The notes under the pieces are model-generated. The model searched no databases and was not told the origin of the DNA. It saw only the letters and a program-made list of their open reading frames with translations. Below are positions 1 to 6,820 of a DNA stretch of 17,335 nucleotides, piece after piece (position 1 is the stretch's first letter; each line of letters begins with the position of its first letter). The DNA is from UBA7702 sp051866595 (GTDB lineage: Bacteria; Bacillota; Dehalobacteriia; UBA7702): positions 1 through 17,335 of the forward strand of contig JBJDXI010000031.1 in the NCBI GenBank assembly GCA_051866595.1, read 5' to 3'. Position numbers and translations under genes: made by a program.

Positions 1-147
1 GCCGCCCATATGCTGGAAAACGGCGCGGATCTCCGCACCGTTCAGGAAATTCTGGGACATGCCGATCTGACGACGACCCAGATCTATACCCAGCTTTTGC
101 AGAAGACATTGACGGAAGAATTCAAACGCTGTCATCCGAGGAGTTGA
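1..147 (+). CDS. xerD: XerD-type tyrosine recombinase, C-terminal end (5' partial)
   Basis: Frame 1 is open from the first base and encodes 48 residues before TGA at 145-147. The peptide carries the last part of a tyrosine recombinase catalytic domain: HMLENGADLRTVQEILGHA, then TTTQIYT. The His of LGHA (residue 20 of the fragment) and the Tyr of QIY (residue 29) match the last catalytic His and the nucleophile that attacks DNA. XerC/XerD enzymes resolve chromosome dimers at dif. The rest of the gene lies upstream of the window, so XerC, XerD or another Xer-like integrase cannot be separated by sequence alone. The position just before deoB and dacF matches xerD (ripX) in Bacillus relatives and favours XerD. 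The next gene starts 4 bases after the stop, so it is probably the first gene of the same transcript. Confidence 0.85.
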   Translation, partial: AAHMLENGADLRTVQEILGHADLTTTQIYTQLLQKTLTEEFKRCHPRS

Positions 148-151
148 TCAA

Positions 152-1306
152 ATGAAAAAACGCGTATTTCTTATCGTATTGGACAGCGTCGGCATCGGCC
201 CCATGCCGGACTGGCGCGATTATGACCCGGAACCCGGCGATACGCTGGTAAACACGGCCAAGGCCAGGGGAGGTCTCTCTCTGCCCAACTGCGGCGGTCT
301 CGGCCTTGGGAATATTCGGGAGATTGAGGGGGTTCCTCCAACGGATTCTCCCGCCGGCGCTTACGGCAAAGCGCCTTTGACCACCTGCGGCAAAGACACC
401 ACCGCCGGTCACTGGGAAATGATGGGCATCGTTTTAAAGAAGCGGTTTCCCGTTTTTCCGGAGGGCTTTCCCGATGTTTTTGTGAAAGAGCTGGAAGCGG
501 CTTTCGGCTGTGAAATTCTCTGCAACAAACCTTATTCCGGTACGGCGGTGATTGAGGATTACGGTGAGGAACACCTGAAAACGAAGAAACCTATCGTCTA
601 TACTTCCGCCGACAGCGTTTTACAGATCGCCTGCCACGAGGATGTTTATTCCCACGAGAAGCTTTATGACTTCTGTGAAAAGGCCCGGGATCTCTGCCAG
701 GGGCCTTACGGTGTGGGCCGTGTTATCGCCCGTCCCTTCAAAGGGGAACCGCAGCACTTTGAACGGACAAAATACCGGAAGGACTTCTCCCTTTTGCCGC
801 CGGAACCCAATTACCTCACGGCCATGGCAGAGCGGGCCGTTCCCACCTGGGGTGTGGGAAAAATCGGTGATATTTTCGCCATGGAAGGGCTGAAACATTC
901 CGTTCCGGTGAAGGGCAACCCCCTCTGTCTGGAAGAGACCTTCCGTCTGATGGACGAGGAAACGGAAGGGTTTTTCTTCGTGAATCTGGTGGATTTTGAC
1001 ATGCTTTACGGCCACCGTAACGATGCTTCGGGTTACGGTGAGGCATTGGAGTCCTTTGACATTGCCCTCGGAAAAATGCTGCCCCGGCTGAAAGAAAGTG
1101 ATCTGCTGATGGTCGTGGCCGATCACGGCAACGACCCCACCAGCGTCAGCACTGATCATAACCGGGAATATGTGCCGATTCTCATGGTCGGCGGCGGTGT
1201 GAAGGATCTCGGAACCCGGAAAACCATGGCGGACATCGGCGCCACAGCCTTTACGGCGCTGACCGGTGAAACCTTGATCGAATTGCCCGGGGAGTGTATG
1301 CTATGA
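152..1306 (+). CDS. deoB: phosphopentomutase
   Basis: 384 residues, usual for the family. The enzyme interconverts (deoxy)ribose 1-phosphate and 5-phosphate, feeding nucleoside-derived sugar into central metabolism in the cytoplasm. It belongs to the alkaline phosphatase superfamily. Asp11 sits in the opening strand (VFLIVLDSVGIG). The catalytic Thr is expected in GKDTTAGHWE (Thr83). The metal ligands are visible as Asp283 and His288 (DFDMLYGH), Asp324-His325 (ADHGND) and His336 (TDHNRE). Their spacings equal those I recall for the Bacillus cereus enzyme. The ATG has a GAGGAG ribosome site 8 bases upstream. The stop overlaps the next start (ATGA at 1303-1306), so translation of pdp is probably coupled. 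The substrate comes from the phosphorylase encoded next. Confidence 0.97.
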   Translation: MKKRVFLIVLDSVGIGPMPDWRDYDPEPGDTLVNTAKARGGLSLPNCGGLGLGNIREIEGVPPTDSPAGAYGKAPLTTCGKDTTAGHWEMMGIVLKKRFPVFPEGFPDVFVKELEAAFGCEILCNKPYSGTAVIEDYGEEHLKTKKPIVYTSADSVLQIACHEDVYSHEKLYDFCEKARDLCQGPYGVGRVIARPFKGEPQHFERTKYRKDFSLLPPEPNYLTAMAERAVPTWGVGKIGDIFAMEGLKHSVPVKGNPLCLEETFRLMDEETEGFFFVNLVDFDMLYGHRNDASGYGEALESFDIALGKMLPRLKESDLLMVVADHGNDPTSVSTDHNREYVPILMVGGGVKDLGTRKTMADIGATAFTALTGETLIELPGECML

Positions 1307-2628
1307 GAGTCACTGATCTGATTGAGAAGAAGAAACACGGCGGAAACCTCACCGAAGAGGAAATCCGCTTTTTCGTGGACGGATATGTGAAGGACGAAAT
1401 TCCCGATTATCAGATCTCGGCGCTGCTGATGGCGGTCTGGTTCGCCGGAATGAATCAGGACGAAACGGTTTCGCTGACCATGGCCATGAAAAACAGCGGC
1501 GAGGTGCTGGATCTTTCCTCTCTGGGGCAGACCATTGACAAGCACAGCACCGGTGGCATCGGGGATAAGCTTTCCCTGATTGTTCTGCCCATCTGGCGGG
1601 CCGGTGGACTGACCATCGCGAAAATGTCCGGCCGGGGTCTCGGTTTTACCGGCGGTACCATCGACAAGCTGGAATCGGTTCCCGGTTATGAGACGGCCAT
1701 GGGCGGTGAAGACTTTCTGGAACACGTCCGTCGTTACGGCATTGCCGTAACGGGGCAAAGCGAAAAGCTGGTGCCGGCGGATAAAAAAATGTACGCGCTG
1801 CGGGATATTACCGGTACTGTGGATTCCCTGCCGCTGATCGCCGCCAGCGTGATGTCGAAAAAACTGGCCACGGCGGCGGAAAGCATTGTTCTTGACGTGA
1901 AATACGGCGAAGGCTCCTTTATGAAAACGAGGGAAGACGCAAAAAAACTGGCGGAAATGATGATTTATCTCGGTCAGAGCGACGGCCGCCGGATGGCGGC
2001 GCTGCTCAGTCCCATGGAACATCCCCTGGGATACGCCGTAGGCAACGCTCTGGAGGTCAAAGAAGCTTATGATTTCCTCTCCGGCCGCGGAAGCGGTTTT
2101 TTGAAGGAGGACGCTTACGCTCTGGCCGGTGTGGGTTTTGTCCTTGCCGGAAAGGTACAAACGTTGGCGGAAGGCCGTTTACTTTGCGAAAAGCTCATCG
2201 CTGACGGTGTCGCGAAGGACGCCTTTTTCGCTTGGCTTCGCTCACAGGGAGGGCGCTTTGACGAAGAACGGTTTGAGAAGGTTCTTTCCTATCCCGCGGA
2301 TTCTTTTGAAATCATCGCGGAAAACAACGGCTGGATAACGGATATTCAGGCCATGGAAATCGGTCTGGCCGGGATGGAGCTGGGCGCGGGACGAAAAAAG
2401 CTGGGGGATCCCATTGATCCCGCCGCCGGCGTCCTTTTGAGAAAAGCGGTGGGAGACCCCGTGGAGAAAGGCGAAGTACTGGCTGTTCTTTACGGCAATA
2501 CCGGTTTCGATTCCGCCGGGGAACGGGTGAAAAAAGCGATTCATATCGGTGCAGAAGAAGATGTGCCGGCAAAGGAAGGCATTGAAGTCTTTACCGGAGA
2601 AAAATGGGAGATTTTAAAAGCAGAATGA
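1303..2628 (+). CDS. pdp: pyrimidine-nucleoside phosphorylase
   Basis: 441 residues from ATG 1303. I prefer this start to the in-frame GTG at 1294 because it overlaps the deoB stop as ATGA and has GGGGAG upstream. The enzyme splits uridine, thymidine and deoxyuridine with phosphate into base and (deoxy)ribose 1-phosphate, the substrate of DeoB. The N-terminus (MRVTDLIEKKKHGG, then EIPDYQISALLMA) is typical. The phosphate loop KHSTGG is at 80-85, and the family signature MSGRGLGFTGGTIDKLE begins at 108. The pyrimidine-contacting Arg167, Ser182 and Lys186 lie in ALRDITGTVDSLP and AASVMSKKLA. A C-terminal domain of about 100 residues follows. The end overlaps dacF. In Bacillus subtilis this slot holds a purine phosphorylase (pupG). 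Thymidine phosphorylase (deoA) is the close alternative, but the Bacillota-type motifs favour Pdp. Confidence 0.95.
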   Translation: MRVTDLIEKKKHGGNLTEEEIRFFVDGYVKDEIPDYQISALLMAVWFAGMNQDETVSLTMAMKNSGEVLDLSSLGQTIDKHSTGGIGDKLSLIVLPIWRAGGLTIAKMSGRGLGFTGGTIDKLESVPGYETAMGGEDFLEHVRRYGIAVTGQSEKLVPADKKMYALRDITGTVDSLPLIAASVMSKKLATAAESIVLDVKYGEGSFMKTREDAKKLAEMMIYLGQSDGRRMAALLSPMEHPLGYAVGNALEVKEAYDFLSGRGSGFLKEDAYALAGVGFVLAGKVQTLAEGRLLCEKLIADGVAKDAFFAWLRSQGGRFDEERFEKVLSYPADSFEIIAENNGWITDIQAMEIGLAGMELGAGRKKLGDPIDPAAGVLLRKAVGDPVEKGEVLAVLYGNTGFDSAGERVKKAIHIGAEEDVPAKEGIEVFTGEKWEILKAE

Positions 2629-3887
2629 TGAACCGGAAACGATTTTTACATATTTTTTTCATAAGCGCATTGTTGGTTTTGGCGGTTTCCTTCGGCGTGT
2701 GCGCACAGAATACCGCCGGACAGAACGGCGAAGCGGAATCAACCTGGACTATTCCGCAATACGGCGAAAAGGCTTACAATACGATGAAAGAGGCCATGGA
2801 CGCTTACGATCCCCTGGCGGAAACGGCGCCGGGTCTGGAAGCCACCGCCGCGGTGCTGATGGACGCCGACAGCGGCATGATTCTCTACGAAACGGATCCT
2901 GATGGTTTGCGCTATCCCGCCAGCATCACCAAGCTGGTGACACTCCTTGTGGCGCTGGACGCGGTGGAAGAAGGACGGGTTTCTTATACCGATGAGGTTT
3001 CTTTCTCCGAAGCGGCGGTGACCCAGGAGGCCGCCTATCTCGAATACGAACCGGGGACCACCGATACATTGGAACATTGTCTGGAAATGATGATTGTTTT
3101 TTCCGCTAATGATGCCGCCTATGCCGTGGCGGAGTACATCGGCGGCACAGTGGAACAGTTCGTTGCGATGATGAACGAAAAAGCGGCGGAGCTGGGAATG
3201 ACCGCTTCTCACTTTATGAATCCCAATGGTCTTCACGATCCCGATCATTGGTCCACGGCCCGGGATATTGCCACACTCTGCCGTTACTGTGTGAATAATG
3301 AGGAAGTGATGCGTTTTGTCTCCATGGAGAAAACCACCCTCAAAGACGGTACGGAGATTTACAATACCAACAAGCTGTTGTTCTGGTACGAAGGGGCCGA
3401 CGGTTTGAAGACCGGGACGACGCTGGCGGCGGGTCATTGTCTGGCGGCGACGGCGGAGCGGAACGGGATGCGGCTGATTTCCGTGACTCTCGGCTCCGAG
3501 AAAGACTATATGCACTATATTGACAGTATGAAACTGCTGGATTACGGTTTTGCCAATTATACACTGGTGAAAGCGGTGGAAAAAGGAACCGTTTACGGTG
3601 AGACGAAGGTTTTGTACGGTAAGGAAGATACCGTGGAACTGGCTGCCGCTGAGGATATTTTCTTTCCGGTGAAAAACGGGGAAACCGCGGAACCGGAAAT
3701 CGTGACGGAAATCGCCGAATCGGTGGAAGGTCCTGCGGAAGCCGGCATCGACGGCGGTGATGTGGCGGTAACGCTGAACGGGTCGGAAATCGGTCGCTGT
3801 GATCTGGTGACAGCTTCCGAAATTCATAAACGCGGTGTCTGGCAATGGTTAAAGGATTTCTTTTCCGCGCTCTTTGGCAGTTTGTAA
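2604..3887 (+). CDS. dacF: D-alanyl-D-alanine carboxypeptidase, DacF type
   Basis: 427 residues from ATG 2604. A second possible start at 2625 (MMNRKRF) would give a cleaner signal peptide, and neither start has ideal ribosome-site spacing. The N-terminus is a signal sequence (basic MNRKRF, hydrophobic core at about 17-32). The S11 peptidase motifs are all present: Ser107-Ile-Thr-Lys110 (nucleophile and base), Ser167-Ala-Asn169 and Lys269-Thr-Gly271. The enzyme trims the terminal D-Ala from peptidoglycan stem peptides outside the membrane. Its C-terminal beta domain ends in an amphipathic helix (GVWQWLKDFFSALFGSL), the usual membrane anchor of penicillin-binding protein 5-type enzymes. It overlaps pdp by 25 bases and precedes spoIIAA, the position of dacF, which affects spore cortex cross-linking in Bacillus. 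A rho-independent terminator follows at 3897-3951. Confidence 0.93.
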   Translation: MGDFKSRMMNRKRFLHIFFISALLVLAVSFGVCAQNTAGQNGEAESTWTIPQYGEKAYNTMKEAMDAYDPLAETAPGLEATAAVLMDADSGMILYETDPDGLRYPASITKLVTLLVALDAVEEGRVSYTDEVSFSEAAVTQEAAYLEYEPGTTDTLEHCLEMMIVFSANDAAYAVAEYIGGTVEQFVAMMNEKAAELGMTASHFMNPNGLHDPDHWSTARDIATLCRYCVNNEEVMRFVSMEKTTLKDGTEIYNTNKLLFWYEGADGLKTGTTLAAGHCLAATAERNGMRLISVTLGSEKDYMHYIDSMKLLDYGFANYTLVKAVEKGTVYGETKVLYGKEDTVELAAAEDIFFPVKNGETAEPEIVTEIAESVEGPAEAGIDGGDVAVTLNGSEIGRCDLVTASEIHKRGVWQWLKDFFSALFGSL

Positions 3888-3896
3888 ACGGTGATG

Positions 3897-3951
3897 AGAA
3901 GCGGAAACGTTCGGAACCGTCCGTGACGGTTTCCGGCGAAATCCGCTTTTT
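3897..3951 (+). terminator. compound hairpin terminator after dacF
   Basis: An outer stem pairs AAGCGGA (3899-3905) with TCCGCTT (3942-3948), followed by a T run. It encloses an inner hairpin, GGAACCGT (3913-3920) with ACGGTTTCC (3926-3934, one bulge). It probably separates the salvage/dacF transcript from the spoIIA operon, so spoIIA can be switched on by its own developmental promoter. Confidence 0.6.
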
Positions 3952-4031
3952 CACGACATTATAACAGTTCCTTCACGGCAGGAATCCGCGTCTCCTTTCA
4001 CGAAAATCCACGGTGCAAAGGAGGCGTTTTT

Positions 4032-4355
4032 ATGAAAATTGAAAAAACGGAACACCGCATCACCGTCGTTACCGACAGCGACTTCGATCTTCAGATCTGC
4101 CCGGAGCTGAAAGCCCTGCTGGAGGAGGATTTGAAATATGACAATATCACTCACGTCTGCTTTGATCTGCGTAACACCGTCTTTATCGACAGCAGCGGTC
4201 TCGGCCTGATTCTCTGGGCCTATAAACAGACGGCGCCCTACGGCGGAAAAGTCAGTGTGGTGAACGCCGGTGACCACGCCGCGCGGCTTTTTGAGATCGC
4301 CGGTCTCGGTAATCTGCTGAAAGTCCGCTGTAAAGGGAGGGAACGGCTTGGATAA
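4032..4355 (+). CDS. spoIIAA: anti-sigma F factor antagonist SpoIIAA
   Basis: 107 residues with one STAS domain. In the forespore the dephosphorylated protein binds SpoIIAB and frees sigma F; SpoIIAB phosphorylates and inactivates it, and SpoIIE reactivates it. The phosphorylation site is in FIDSSGLGLI, where Ser55 aligns with Ser58 of Bacillus subtilis. The DLRNTVFIDSSGLG strand-helix and GDHAARLFEIAGL are typical. The ribosome site AAAGGAGG (4017-4024) sits 7 bases from the ATG. The gene overlaps spoIIAB by 8 bases. It is the first gene after the dacF terminator, so a sporulation promoter is expected between 3952 and 4016, but I could not assign a convincing sigma H site there. Confidence 0.96.
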   Translation: MKIEKTEHRITVVTDSDFDLQICPELKALLEEDLKYDNITHVCFDLRNTVFIDSSGLGLILWAYKQTAPYGGKVSVVNAGDHAARLFEIAGLGNLLKVRCKGRERLG

Positions 4356-4776
4356 AGGGAATAATTACGTAAGGCTTGAATTTTACGCCAAGGATTGTAA
4401 TGTGGCTTCCGCCCGGCTGGCCGCCGCGTCTTTCGGCGCCAATCTCGGATTTACCCTTTCGGAACTGGAAGAGATTAAAGTGGCTGTTTCCGAAGGGGTC
4501 TCCAACGCCATGATTCACGGCTACTGCGGCGACGAGAGCCGTCTGGTGGAAGTGACCTTTACCGTCAACGATGGCATTTTTGAAATCACCGTAAGAGATG
4601 ACGGCGTGGGCATCGCCGATATTAAAAAGGCCATGGAACCGGCGTATTCCACTCTTTCGGATCACATGGGATTGGGCTTTGTTTTCATGGGCTCCTTTAT
4701 GGACGGTCTGGATGTGCAGTCTTCGCCGGGCGCGGGTACCACGGTGCGGATGCAGAAACGGTGCCCCGGCCTATGA
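4348..4776 (+). CDS. spoIIAB: anti-sigma F factor / serine kinase SpoIIAB
   Basis: 142 residues, a GHKL-fold ATP-binding serine kinase that sequesters sigma F and phosphorylates SpoIIAA. The start is TTG 4348, chosen because AAAGGGAGG (4332-4340) lies 7 bases upstream and the family N-terminus begins there (NNYVRLEF). The N box is Glu49 and Asn53 in EGVSNAMIHGY. The G1 box is RDDGVG (83-88). The G2 box and ATP lid follow as HMGLGFVFMGSFMD, then SSPGAGTTVRM at the end. All catalytic features look intact. The start overlaps spoIIAA by 8 bases and the stop overlaps sigF as ATGA, so the three proteins are translationally coupled. The TTG codon may hold the amount of SpoIIAB down relative to its partners, but that is inference. 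Confidence 0.96.
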   Translation: MDKGNNYVRLEFYAKDCNVASARLAAASFGANLGFTLSELEEIKVAVSEGVSNAMIHGYCGDESRLVEVTFTVNDGIFEITVRDDGVGIADIKKAMEPAYSTLSDHMGLGFVFMGSFMDGLDVQSSPGAGTTVRMQKRCPGL

Positions 4777-5426
4777 GGAAAGACCGCTGTTATCGGGATC
4801 TTTCGGAAGAGGAACAGAATCATTTATGGGAAACTTTTGCTCTGGGAGATGGAAACAGCCGACGGTTTCTGATTCAGCTGAATGAACCGCTGGTGCGTGC
4901 CGTTGTCTCTCGCTTCGCCTTTGAAAAGGATACCGCCGAGGATCTCTTTCAATGCGGTATGCTGGGACTCCTCGACGCCATGGAGCGGTTTGATCCCTCC
5001 CGGGGCGTGGCTTTCGGTACCTTCGCTTTTCCCTATATCAAAGGGGAGGTGGTGAAGGGCCTCGCGGCGATGAAGGGGGAAAAGAAAACCTTTTATCAGC
5101 GGAAATGGAAGGAAATGGCTTTATACGACGGCCCGGCCGCCGCGGCGGCGGCTCATGTTTCGGTTTCGCTGGAAGAGTGGATGGAAGAAGCGGAAACGAC
5201 AGCCTTTGCCGATGACCGTGCGGAAGAGATGTTTGCAGCGGCGGAGGACCGTTTGTGGATCAAGGAAGCGGTGTCTTCCCTGACGGCGGAGGAAAAACGG
5301 CTGCTCTATTATCGTTATATTTTGAGAAAAAGTCAGGCGGAGACGGGAAAGGCTCTTTCCTTGAGTCAGACCAGAATCAGCAGAAAGGAAAAAGAGATTC
5401 TCGCCAAACTGCGGGAACGAATCTGA
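4773..5426 (+). CDS. sigF: sporulation sigma factor SigF, with short region 3
   Basis: 217 residues from ATG 4773, which overlaps the spoIIAB stop (ATGA). A GTG at 4761 would add four residues but lacks a ribosome site. Sigma F is the first forespore-specific RNA polymerase sigma factor. Region 2 is clear at about 33-102 (DLFQCGMLGLLDAMERFDP, then FGTFAFPYIKGEV). Region 4 is clear at about 164-217 (LTAEEKRLLYYRYI, then the helix-turn-helix LSLSQTRISRKEKEIL). The part between them is about 30 residues shorter than I recall for Bacillus SigF, and the usual region 3 helix-turn-helix is not recognisable. It is replaced by an alanine- and glutamate-rich stretch. The position after spoIIAA-spoIIAB fixes the identity better than sequence alone. 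Confidence 0.92.
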   Translation: MRKDRCYRDLSEEEQNHLWETFALGDGNSRRFLIQLNEPLVRAVVSRFAFEKDTAEDLFQCGMLGLLDAMERFDPSRGVAFGTFAFPYIKGEVVKGLAAMKGEKKTFYQRKWKEMALYDGPAAAAAAHVSVSLEEWMEEAETTAFADDRAEEMFAAAEDRLWIKEAVSSLTAEEKRLLYYRYILRKSQAETGKALSLSQTRISRKEKEILAKLRERI

Positions 5427-5429
5427 AGA

Positions 5430-5966
5430 ATGGGGAAAAAGTGTTGTTTTACGGGATACCGTCCGCAGAAGCTGGCGTATCTGAAAGAAGAAACCGGCGC
5501 GGAATATCAGAAGCTCTACGCGGCGCTGACAGAACAGATCAAGGAGGCCATCGGCCGGGGATATGATTATTTTATTTCCGGTTTCGCCGAGGGCGTGGAT
5601 CTGATGGCGGCGGAAATTGTGATTGCTTTGAAACGCGACGGCTATGAGATTTCGCTGGAAGCCGCCATGCCGGCGATGAATCAGACCGAAGGTTGGGAGG
5701 ATCTCTCCCGGGGAATCTATTATATGCTGCTGGATCAGGCGGACCGCCGGGTCTGCGTGGATCAGACCATGACAAAATACAGCTGCCTTCGGCGGGATGA
5801 ATACATGGTGGATCAGTCGGATCTGGTGATTGCCGTTTTTGACGGCAAGAAAGGCGGCACCGCCTATACCGTGAATTACGCGAGAAAAAAGAAACGGGAT
5901 CTCTGGATCATTGATCCCGTGAATTTTGCGGTGTCCAAGGAGGAGGGGTTGTTCTCCGGAGCATAA
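5430..5966 (+). CDS. YpsA-like SLOG-family protein (DUF1273 type)
   Basis: 178 residues. The start MGKKCCFTGYRPQKL, the segment YDYFISGFAEGVDLMAAE (about 46-63) and the C-terminal DLVIAVFDGKKGGTAYTVNYA are typical of the DUF1273/YpsA group. This group is a Rossmann-like SLOG fold related to DprA and lysine decarboxylase-like proteins that is thought to bind nucleotide-derived ligands. The Bacillus subtilis homologue YpsA has been linked to cell division and oxidative stress; the biochemical reaction is unknown. The ATG is 3 bases after the sigF stop, with no strong ribosome site, so it is probably read through from the spoIIA operon and coupled to sigF. A strong hairpin follows at 5985-6024. 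The family call comes from remembered motifs, not a search. Confidence 0.85.
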   Translation: MGKKCCFTGYRPQKLAYLKEETGAEYQKLYAALTEQIKEAIGRGYDYFISGFAEGVDLMAAEIVIALKRDGYEISLEAAMPAMNQTEGWEDLSRGIYYMLLDQADRRVCVDQTMTKYSCLRRDEYMVDQSDLVIAVFDGKKGGTAYTVNYARKKKRDLWIIDPVNFAVSKEEGLFSGA

Positions 5967-5984
5967 CGCCGTTGCTTGGGTATG

Positions 5985-6024
5985 AAAAAAGAGTGTTTTC
6001 CTTTAAGGGAAACACTCTTTTCAA
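5985..6024. terminator. bidirectional terminator between convergent genes
   Basis: AAAAGAGTGTTTTCC (5987-6001) pairs with GGAAACACTCTTTT (6008-6021), with one bulged base. The plus strand ends in a short T run and the minus strand in a longer one (complement of the six A at 5985-5990). It ends both the sigF operon and the opposing winged-helix gene. Confidence 0.8.
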
Positions 6025-6045
6025 TCATGTCTTTGTTGCTTTTTC

Positions 6046-6225
6046 TTATTCGGGCAGGCCGTAGAAGCAGCGTTTGGGAGAACAGATTTTTTCTTCCTTT
6101 TTCAATTCTTTGATGGCTTTGCTGACTTCATCTTTTTCCAAACCAGCGGCGGCGGCAATATCGCCGGGGCGCATCGGCGCGCCGGAATCTTTTAAAGCTT
6201 TCAATACGGCTTCTTTTGCATCCAT
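6046..6225 (-). CDS. small winged-helix DNA-binding protein
   Basis: 59 residues on the minus strand. I chose the ATG complementary to 6223-6225 because GGAGGT (complement of 6235-6240) lies 9 bases upstream. A longer frame from 6270 has no such signal. The whole protein is one winged helix: helix 1 KEAVLKALKDSG, helix 2 RPGDIAAAAG, recognition helix KDEVSKAIKELKKE, then a short wing (ICSPKRCFYGLPE). Small stand-alone proteins of this kind, MarR/ArsR-like without a dimerisation arm, are common in anaerobic Bacillota and archaea. They probably act as DNA-binding regulators, but the target is unknown. An extended -10 (TGGTATCAT) on the minus strand at 6261-6269 could be its promoter. The gene is monocistronic. 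Confidence 0.8.
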   Translation of the reverse strand: MDAKEAVLKALKDSGAPMRPGDIAAAAGLEKDEVSKAIKELKKEEKICSPKRCFYGLPE

Positions 6226-6336
6226 AATAACAAGACCTCCATTTATTTTATCGTAGTTATATGATACCACAAATCCGGGAAAATCATAGTATTTTTTTAT
6301 GGATTCTTTTCGCTTTTTTATGAATCAAAGCCCTTC

Positions 6337-6365
6337 TTGACAGCGGCGCGTAATTTGTTTAAAAT
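6337..6365 (+). promoter_or_regulatory. vegetative promoter of tRNA-Leu
   Basis: TTGACA (6337-6342), a 17-base spacer and TAAAAT (6360-6365) make a near-consensus sigma A promoter. The predicted start, near 6372, is a few bases before the tRNA 5' end. This is the usual arrangement for a single tRNA transcript. Confidence 0.85.
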
Positions 6366-6375
6366 GTTACATGAC

Positions 6376-6459
6376 GCGGATGTGGCGGAATTGGCAGACG
6401 CGCCGGATTTAGGATCCGGTGGTGATCCCGTGCAGGTTCGATCCCTGTCATCCGCACCA
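6376..6459 (+). tRNA. tRNA-Leu (anticodon TAG)
   Basis: The acceptor stem GCGGATG (6376-6382) pairs with CATCCGC (6449-6455), followed by A and an encoded CCA (6457-6459). The anticodon stem CCGGA (6403-6407) pairs with TCCGG (6415-6419) around the loop TTTAGGA, giving anticodon TAG at 6410-6412, which reads CUA/CUN leucine codons. A long variable arm and the T loop TTCGATC in a GCAGG/CCTGT stem fit a class II leucine tRNA. Length is 84 bases including CCA. Confidence 0.97.
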
Positions 6460-6464
6460 AAGGA

Positions 6465-6505
6465 AAACAGGTTGACTGAGAAATCGGCAATCTGTTTTTC
6501 TTTTT
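6465..6505 (+). terminator. terminator of tRNA-Leu
   Basis: AAACAGGTTG (6465-6474) pairs with CAATCTGTTT (6488-6497) over ten base pairs, including one G-T. A T run at 6495-6505 is broken by one C. It starts 6 bases after the CCA. Confidence 0.85.
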
Positions 6506-6579
6506 AAGAATTGAATTTTGCATGATTTATATTGTTTTGGAATGTATTGCCGGTTTTAAAATGCAAATATCGTCTTATG

Positions 6580-6608
6580 TTGAAAATTTATCGTTTTTGG
6601 TGTAATAT
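6580..6608 (+). promoter_or_regulatory. probable promoter upstream of the Ltp-repeat gene
   Basis: TTGAAA (6580-6585), a 17-base spacer and TAATAT (6603-6608) are the best promoter match in the 315-base gap between the tRNA terminator and the next gene. It would give a leader of about 205 bases. Confidence 0.55.
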
Positions 6609-6820
6609 ATTTTTAATCGTTTTTAAACGGATCGGCGGCGGCCAGGTTACGTATAAAATTCTCCATGGCAGGCAGAGTCCGGCAGGTCTTAGCCAAAATA
6701 TAACGATGATCCGATGCGCGGTACAAGTGGAATTTTTCAGTAAAGTCCGTGTGATACCGAAATATTTGATGTTTTATATTCGCAAATGGATATGGAGAGA
6801 AAAAAGAGGAGGGAGATACA
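6609..6820 (+). other. long 5' leader, possibly structured
   Basis: There is no credible gene in this stretch. CGGATC (6628-6633) can pair with GATCCG (6708-6713), enclosing a GC-rich part (about 6634-6700) set in otherwise AT-rich DNA. No known riboswitch motif was recognised. The ribosome site of the next gene, AGGAGGG, is at 6807-6813. Confidence 0.3.

Noticed and set aside
1156..2160. Long minus-strand open frame of 334 codons inside pdp
   Set aside because: It is antisense to the well-supported pdp gene, has no ribosome site and no recognisable motifs. Long antisense frames are expected from the codon use of these genes. The same applies to the minus-strand frames over dacF and deoB.
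3952..4016. Possible sigma H promoter for spoIIAA (AGGAAT at 3980, GAAAAT at 4002)
   Set aside because: The elements resemble the consensus only loosely and the 16-base spacing is not what I expect for sigma H, so I do not list it as a feature.
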